Below, piece by piece: positions 59,808-64,000 of a stretch of DNA of 64,000 bases. The notes beneath the pieces are model-generated. The model worked only from the letters and a program-made list of their open reading frames with translations, did not search any database and was not told the DNA's origin. Both the position numbers and the translations under genes were made by a program. The DNA comes from Mycetocola_A sp015752285 (GTDB lineage: Bacteria; Actinomycetota; Actinomycetes; Actinomycetales; Microbacteriaceae). The first letter of the stretch is position 1, and each line of letters starts with the position of its first letter. Location: the NCBI RefSeq assembly GCF_015752285.1, contig NZ_JADOUY010000002.1, forward strand, positions 310,001 to 374,000. Direction: 5' to 3'.

Positions 59808-60479
59808 TCAGTCGAGGTAGGTCGTCGTGACCAGGATGGCGCGGTGGTCCGATGCCCCGCGTGGGAGGGTCTTCACATCGTCGATACCCATGTTGACACT
59901 CGTCACGAAATCGAAGTGGCCCCGAAAGATCTTGTACCTGGCGTAGGTGCGCGCGTTACTCAGCGACAGCTCGTAGCCCATCTCCTGCACCCGTCTGCGC
60001 AGATTGTTCTGGAAGATCGGGTAGTTGAAATCTCCGACCATGACCGTAGGAATGCCCTCCGCGAGCGAGTGGAGCTCGGCGTGAGCGGTGGTGATCTGGT
60101 GGCGACGCAACGAATTCAGTGCGGTAAGCGGAGCAGCGTGGAACGACGCGACGAGCATCTCGCGGTTCGCGACCTTGTCGAACAGTTTCGTCGCAATGAG
60201 GCGTTCATGCGCCGGGGAGAACAGTCGGTCGTGCATCGACTTCTTCAGTTCGAACGCCGTCGTGGATACCGCGGAGAATCGATTCTCGTTGTAATAGATG
60301 GCCAGACCGAGGCGGTTAGCCTTCGTCGAGTCTGCGAGCCGAAGGCTGCCGACGGTTTCAGGCAGCAGTTCGCTGTCTGCTTCCTGCAGGCAGAGCACAT
60401 CCGTGTCGTAGAGCGTCTCGAGGCCGACGAGTTCAGCACTCGCCGCGTGCTTGCGGAGGTTGTAACTGATGATTCTGAT
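59808..60479 (-). CDS. Endonuclease/exonuclease/phosphatase-family protein with probable AUC start
   Basis: The protein has EEP motifs: the opening RIISYNLRKHAAS, the Glu of the metal site in VLCLQEADSELLP, DFNYP (Asp/Asn pair) in TVMVGDFNYPIFQ, and the terminal GASDHRAIL. The opening motif is upstream of the first conventional start (GTG at 60398). Family members typically begin MRIISYNLRKH; here the codon at that place is ATC (60477-60479), five bases after GGGGAG. Initiation at AUC gives 223 residues; initiation at 60398 would lose the N-terminal strand and leave 196. The substrate is unknown. Confidence 0.75.
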   Translation of the reverse strand: MRIISYNLRKHAASAELVGLETLYDTDVLCLQEADSELLPETVGSLRLADSTKANRLGLAIYYNENRFSAVSTTAFELKKSMHDRLFSPAHERLIATKLFDKVANREMLVASFHAAPLTALNSLRRHQITTAHAELHSLAEGIPTVMVGDFNYPIFQNNLRRRVQEMGYELSLSNARTYARYKIFRGHFDFVTSVNMGIDDVKTLPRGASDHRAILVTTTYLD

Positions 60480-60490
60480 GAGGACTCCCC
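60480..60490 (-). promoter_or_regulatory. Ribosome binding site that places the start at an AUC codon
   Basis: GGGGAG (60485-60490) is followed by five bases and then ATC AGA ATC. Spacing is ideal for ATC at 60479 as the start. No ATG, GTG or TTG is in frame between this site and 60398. Confidence 0.6.
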
Positions 60491-60553
60491 GTCCGACAAC
60501 ACCGAATGTCCGCTGACATCGATGACAAAATTCTATCCCTCAGGATCGCGAAC

Positions 60554-61072
60554 TCAGCGCCAGCCGTAGCGGGATGCCAGTGCCCCGGTGACGCGCTCGA
60601 AGTTCTCCCGGTCCAGCGCCGCGGCCTCCCGGCGCATCCCGTCCGGGTGCACCCGGAACACACGATCGAGGCCGACCCAGCTAGGCCGGCCTTCGGTGTC
60701 CCAGCGGCCCCGGCCGATCGCGATGAAATCGTGGTCTCCGCCGTGCGGTTTGCTCGTCAGTTGAAGAGCAAGGGTGGTGCCGGTCGACTCCGTTGCGACG
60801 AGCAGAACCGGACGGTCTTTGCCCCGGCCGTCCTGCTCTTCGTACGGCACCCACGTCCAGACGATTTCGCCCGGGTCCGGGTTTCCATCTGTCGACGGAA
60901 CATAACCCATCTCGACGGTGCCGATCTGTGACGGCGAGACCTCAACCGTTGCACTCGTTCCATTTCGGCCCTGCTCACCTCCGATCGGAGTGGAGGTCGG
61001 CCCCGTTCGAGCAGAGGTCGTGCGCATGACTGACGCGGCAACCGAACTGATGACCGAGCGAAGAGATATCAC
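60554..61072 (-). CDS. PemK/MazF-like protein
   Basis: The 172-residue protein has a C-terminal domain of about 110 residues with the PemK/MazF pattern: DPGEIVWTWVPYEEQDGRGK, DRPVLLVATESTGTTLALQL and the Ser/Trp-containing end GRPSWVGLDRVFRVHPDGM. The first 60 residues are low in complexity and unlike a toxin. No antitoxin gene adjoins it; both neighbours are unrelated, so it may be a solitary, non-toxic relative. Confidence 0.78.
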   Translation of the reverse strand: MISLRSVISSVAASVMRTTSARTGPTSTPIGGEQGRNGTSATVEVSPSQIGTVEMGYVPSTDGNPDPGEIVWTWVPYEEQDGRGKDRPVLLVATESTGTTLALQLTSKPHGGDHDFIAIGRGRWDTEGRPSWVGLDRVFRVHPDGMRREAAALDRENFERVTGALASRYGWR

Positions 61073-61136
61073 TGCATCACCCTAGCGGCGGTGCGGTTCT
61101 GGCGGCGCCTGAGGCAGGTCCCTGCCAGCACAGACG

Positions 61137-61172
61137 AGACGGGATGCCACCCCGAGGTGACATCCCGTCTCA
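61137..61172 (-). terminator. Hairpin terminator after amt
   Basis: An eleven-base-pair perfect stem (GAGACGGGATG with CATCCCGTCTC) lies 31 bases past the amt stop. The loop contains a further CACC/GGTG pairing. No long T-run follows. Confidence 0.6.
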
Positions 61173-61202
61173 TGCGCTGGGAGCGCTGCTGTGTGTGTCC
61201 GG

Positions 61203-62435
61203 TTAGACGACCTCGAGGGCGTAACCCTCTTCGCCGTGAACCGTGGTGTCGACGCCGGCGATCTCGTCTTCGTTCTTGACCCGGAAACCAAGGGTCTTCT
61301 GGATCGCGAAGCCGACGACGCCTGCCACGACGAAGGAGTAGATGAGAACGGCGAATGCAGCGATGAACTGAACGGCGAGCTGCTCGAATCCGCCGCCGAG
61401 GAAGAGACCCGTCTCTGTCGCGAAGAAGCCGAGGTACAGCGTTCCGACCATTCCACCGACGAGGTGGATGCCGACGACGTCGAGCGAGTCGTCGAAGCCG
61501 AGCTTGAACTTCAGCTCGATGGCGAGGGCACAGATCGCACCGGTGAGAACACCGAGCAGCAGGGCCCAGCCCGGGGTGAGGTTGGCACACGCCGGGGTGA
61601 TGGCGACGAGGCCGGCGACGGCACCGGACGCGGCTCCGACCGATGTTGCCTTGCCGTCCTTGAGCTTCTCGATGATCAACCAGCCGATGATCGCCGCGGC
61701 GGTCGCGCCGAGCGTGTTGATGACGATGAGGCCCGTGTTGGCGAGTCCGTTGAGCCATTCGGCTCCGGCGTTGAAGCCGAACCAGCCGAACCAGAGGATC
61801 GAAGCACCGAGGAGGGTCAGAGGAACGTTGTGCGGCTTCTGGATGCCCTTCTGGAATCCGACACGCTTACCCAGGACCAGGGCGAGTGCGAGGGCTGCTG
61901 CACCGGCGTTGATGTGGACAGCGGTTCCACCGGCGTAGTCGATCACGCCGATGCCTGCGTCTTCGCCGAAGAGAGCGGTGCCGAGGTTCATGATCCAGCC
62001 GCCACCCCAGACCCATGCCGCGATCGGGAAGTAGCCGATCGTCGCGAAGATGCCGGCGAAGAGCATCCAGGATCCGAATTTGGCGCGGTCGGCGATGGCA
62101 CCCGAGATCAGGGCCACGGTGATGATGGCGAAGGTTGCGCCGTAGGTCGCGCCGAGGAGGTTCGTGTTCGCGTCGGCACCCTGCGAGAGGGCGGTGAGGC
62201 CGAAGTCCGAGAAAGGGTTCCCGGCGAAGTCCAGCGGGTTCGCGACCGCGCTCATGTTGAAGCCGTAGAGAATCCACAGCACGCTGATGAGGCCGAGTGC
62301 GCCGAAGCTCATCATCATCATGCTGATAACGCTCTTGGCCTTCACAAGGCCGCCGTAGAAGAATGCGACGCCAGGCGTCATCAACAGCACCAGTGCGGTG
62401 GCTGTGATGGCCCAGGCAATGCTGCCGGTGTCCAT
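61203..62435 (-). CDS. amt: Ammonium transporter
   Basis: The 410-residue protein has about eleven membrane helices and the Amt pattern: MTPGVAFFYGGLVKAKSVIS at the start, the first pore His in VIDYAGGTAVHINAGAAALA and the second in VGIHLVGGMVGTLYLGFFAT. The C-terminal cytoplasmic tail has EIAGVDTTVHGEEGYALEVV, the regulatory latch. No PII protein gene (glnK) or glnD follows, unlike the usual amt-glnK-glnD operon. Confidence 0.95.
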   Translation of the reverse strand: MDTGSIAWAITATALVLLMTPGVAFFYGGLVKAKSVISMMMMSFGALGLISVLWILYGFNMSAVANPLDFAGNPFSDFGLTALSQGADANTNLLGATYGATFAIITVALISGAIADRAKFGSWMLFAGIFATIGYFPIAAWVWGGGWIMNLGTALFGEDAGIGVIDYAGGTAVHINAGAAALALALVLGKRVGFQKGIQKPHNVPLTLLGASILWFGWFGFNAGAEWLNGLANTGLIVINTLGATAAAIIGWLIIEKLKDGKATSVGAASGAVAGLVAITPACANLTPGWALLLGVLTGAICALAIELKFKLGFDDSLDVVGIHLVGGMVGTLYLGFFATETGLFLGGGFEQLAVQFIAAFAVLIYSFVVAGVVGFAIQKTLGFRVKNEDEIAGVDTTVHGEEGYALEVV

Positions 62436-62601
62436 ATCGTGTCCTTAGTTCTCTCGAGTGCATCGGGCTGACCGACGAAAGGACGCGATGCGCCAGTCGG
62501 TGTGAAGCCAGCATGCTTTGTGGACGTTTCGAGAGCGGTGCACCCGATGTTTCGGGTCTGTTACGTGAGGGGTGCCTGTGTAAAAACCACGTTACGGGCG
62601 G

Positions 62602-63627
62602 CTACGAAACCTCGGTCAGCGCGATCATCCGCGACATCGAGCGCAGGTACTTCTTGCGGTACCCGCCCGACAGCATGTCACCGGCGAATACTTGGTCGAG
62701 AGGGAGGCCGGTCGCCGCAATCGGGATCTGAGCGTCGTAGACACGGTCGATGAATGCGACGAGGCGAAGCGCTTCGGTCTGGGAGTGAAGTTCGTGGACA
62801 TCCCGAAGGCCGATGCGGTCGACGCCATCGATGAGCTTGATGTACTTCGACGGATGGACGGTCGCCAGGTGGGCGATCAGTTCGTCGAACGAATCGTCTG
62901 ACACCCGCTCTCCTCCGTCCAAAGCGGAGGTGTACTCCTCAGCGGAGAGCGTGTTCGAGTTGCCCTCGGTGGATCGACGGCGGTAGTCATTGCCGTCGAT
63001 GCGGAGGGTTGTGAAGTGCGCAGACATGGCGTGGATTTCGCGGAGGAAGTCCGCAGCAGCGAACCGTCCTTCGCCGAGCGCGTTCGGCGGCGTGTTCGAG
63101 GTCGCGGCGACGCGAGTCCCCGTCGAGACGAGTTCGGTGAGGAGGCGGGTCATCATCATCGTGTCGCCCGGGTCGTCGAGTTCGAATTCGTCGATGCAGA
63201 TGAGCGTCGACCCGGTGAGCGCCTCCACGGCCTTGGCGTAACCCAGAGCGCCGACCAGCGCTGTGTACTCGATGAAGGTGCCGAAGTACTTGCGGGGCCC
63301 GGGTGCCGCGTGCCAGAGCGCTGCGAGCAGGTGCGTCTTGCCCACACCGAATCCGCCGTCGAGGTAGACGCCGGGCTTCACTTCCGGTTCCTTCTTGCGC
63401 CGGCTGAAGAATCCACCGGAGCGAGCAGGCGCCCATCCCGTCGAGAAAGCCTGGAGCAGTGCGACCGCTTCCTGTTGCGAGGCGAAGTCGGGGTCGGGGC
63501 GGTAGCTCTCGAAGCTGGCGCTGGCGAACTGACGTGGCGGCGTCAGGCTCGAAGCGATCTCGTCCCCGGTAATCGTCGGAGTGCGGTCGGCGATCCGGAT
63601 GCGTGCCGTTTCGGCGGTGTGACTCAT
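62602..63627 (-). CDS. zapE: Cell division protein ZapE (AFG1-like ATPase)
   Basis: The 341-residue ATPase has P-loop YLDGGFGVGKTHLLAAL (91-98), Walker B LICIDEFELDDPGDTMMM, sensor VAATSNTPPNALGEGRF and the C-terminal YDAQIPIAATGLPLDQVF. ZapE proteins are linked to the division ring; in actinobacteria the role is less clear. I use the ATG at 63627 (MSHTAETARI); the frame runs 76 codons further upstream into the divergent spacer without family sequence. A TATTAT lies three bases before this ATG. Confidence 0.9.
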   Translation of the reverse strand: MSHTAETARIRIADRTPTITGDEIASSLTPPRQFASASFESYRPDPDFASQQEAVALLQAFSTGWAPARSGGFFSRRKKEPEVKPGVYLDGGFGVGKTHLLAALWHAAPGPRKYFGTFIEYTALVGALGYAKAVEALTGSTLICIDEFELDDPGDTMMMTRLLTELVSTGTRVAATSNTPPNALGEGRFAAADFLREIHAMSAHFTTLRIDGNDYRRRSTEGNSNTLSAEEYTSALDGGERVSDDSFDELIAHLATVHPSKYIKLIDGVDRIGLRDVHELHSQTEALRLVAFIDRVYDAQIPIAATGLPLDQVFAGDMLSGGYRKKYLRSMSRMIALTEVS

Positions 63628-63771
63628 GGGATAATACCTCGTGTGTCGAAGTCTTACGGCGTGGCCGCCGCGAGCGGTGATGCTGCGTATCTTCGCAGGG
63701 AGAACGAGTCCCAAGCCTAAGCCAGTCAGCGCCCCGCCAGCACGAGCTGGGGCCGATTCCGGAGGTAGATC

Positions 63772-64000
63772 ATGCCCATCGAAACAGACCCGTCGCCGGC
63801 TTTCGCCGAGTATGCCCACCCGGAGCGACTCGTCACGACCGAGTGGCTGGAACAACGCCTCGGTGCACCGGGGCTCGTCGTGGTCGAATCAGATGAGGAT
63901 GTGCTCCTCTATGAAATCGGCCACATTCCGGGTGCGGTGAAGATCGACTGGCACACCGACCTCAACGATCCTGTGCTCCGCGACTACATCGATGGAGCAG
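63772..64000 (+). CDS. Rhodanese-type sulfurtransferase, N-terminal part
   Basis: The gene runs off the window end; 76 residues are visible, starting MPIETDPSPAFAEYAHPERL. Segments VTTEWLEQRLGAPGLVVVES and YEIGHIPGAVKIDWHTDLND are characteristic of thiosulfate/3-mercaptopyruvate sulfurtransferases (SseA/CysA type) with two rhodanese domains; the catalytic Cys would lie beyond the window. GGAGG is seven bases before the ATG. It is divergent from zapE with a 144-base spacer. Confidence 0.9.
   Translation, partial: MPIETDPSPAFAEYAHPERLVTTEWLEQRLGAPGLVVVESDEDVLLYEIGHIPGAVKIDWHTDLNDPVLRDYIDGA

Noticed and set aside
61191..62471. Open frame of 426 codons on the plus strand opposite amt
   Set aside because: The predicted protein is extremely rich in Asp, Glu and Gly, the typical antisense image of a membrane protein gene.

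Overview
This window is a GC-rich (roughly 64 percent by eye), densely coding chromosomal segment of an actinobacterium, most likely a member of the Microbacteriaceae. The gene order pyrR-pyrB-pyrC-(membrane protein)-carA-carB-pyrF-mihF/gmk-rpoZ-coaBC-metK-priA-fmt-rsmB, the order yebC-ruvC-ruvA-ruvB-yajC-secD-secF-rel, and the aro/efp/nusB block with alaS-ruvX-mltG are all classical actinobacterial arrangements. The assignment to Microbacteriaceae is an inference from the fused IHF-guanylate kinase and overall codon use; no rRNA is present to confirm it.

Layout. 1-15937 (minus): one long pyrimidine, cofactor and translation block reading from pyrR down to rsmB (cut by the window start), with many 1-8 bp gene overlaps. 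A PyrR-type RNA hairpin sits just upstream of the pyrR ribosome binding site. 16058-17924: a flavoprotein and a LytM-type peptidase, convergent. 18051-29693 (minus): nusB, efp, the shikimate genes aroQ-B-K-C, a short plus-strand NAD(P)-binding gene, then aroE, mltG, ruvX, alaS, a small membrane protein and rpsD. 29694-30024 is non-coding leader and spacer. 30025-36518 (minus): rarA, then an iron-siderophore locus (binding lipoprotein, ATPase, two permeases, siderophore-interacting reductase) with two iron boxes of the DtxR/IdeR type.

36666-40116 (plus): membrane-anchored cyclophilin, DUF349 protein, PAP2 phosphatase and an orphan AbiEi-like protein. 40095-53126 (minus): rel, secF, secD, yajC, ruvB, ruvA, ruvC, yebC, pdxT, pdxS, a HIT protein and thrS. 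53281-57786: hydrolase, AI-2E-type permease, zinc alcohol dehydrogenase, winged-helix protein. 57981-58543: four tRNA genes (Val-GAC, Cys-GCA, Gly-GCC on minus; Val-CAC on plus). 58764-64000: kinase-like phosphotransferase, endonuclease/exonuclease/phosphatase-family protein, PemK/MazF-like protein, ammonium transporter, zapE and the start of a rhodanese-type sulfurtransferase.

Most of the window is conserved housekeeping. The most unusual points are: three direct copies of the tRNA-Val(GAC) 3' end plus its terminator, which bracket a winged-helix gene in the geometry of a tRNA-targeted integration scar; the mIHF-Gmk fusion; an exonuclease-family gene whose only well-placed start codon is AUC; a strongly acidic insert in RarA; and a pair of related hairpin repeats between ruvC and ruvA. 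No CRISPR array, insertion sequence, prophage or complete defence system was seen.
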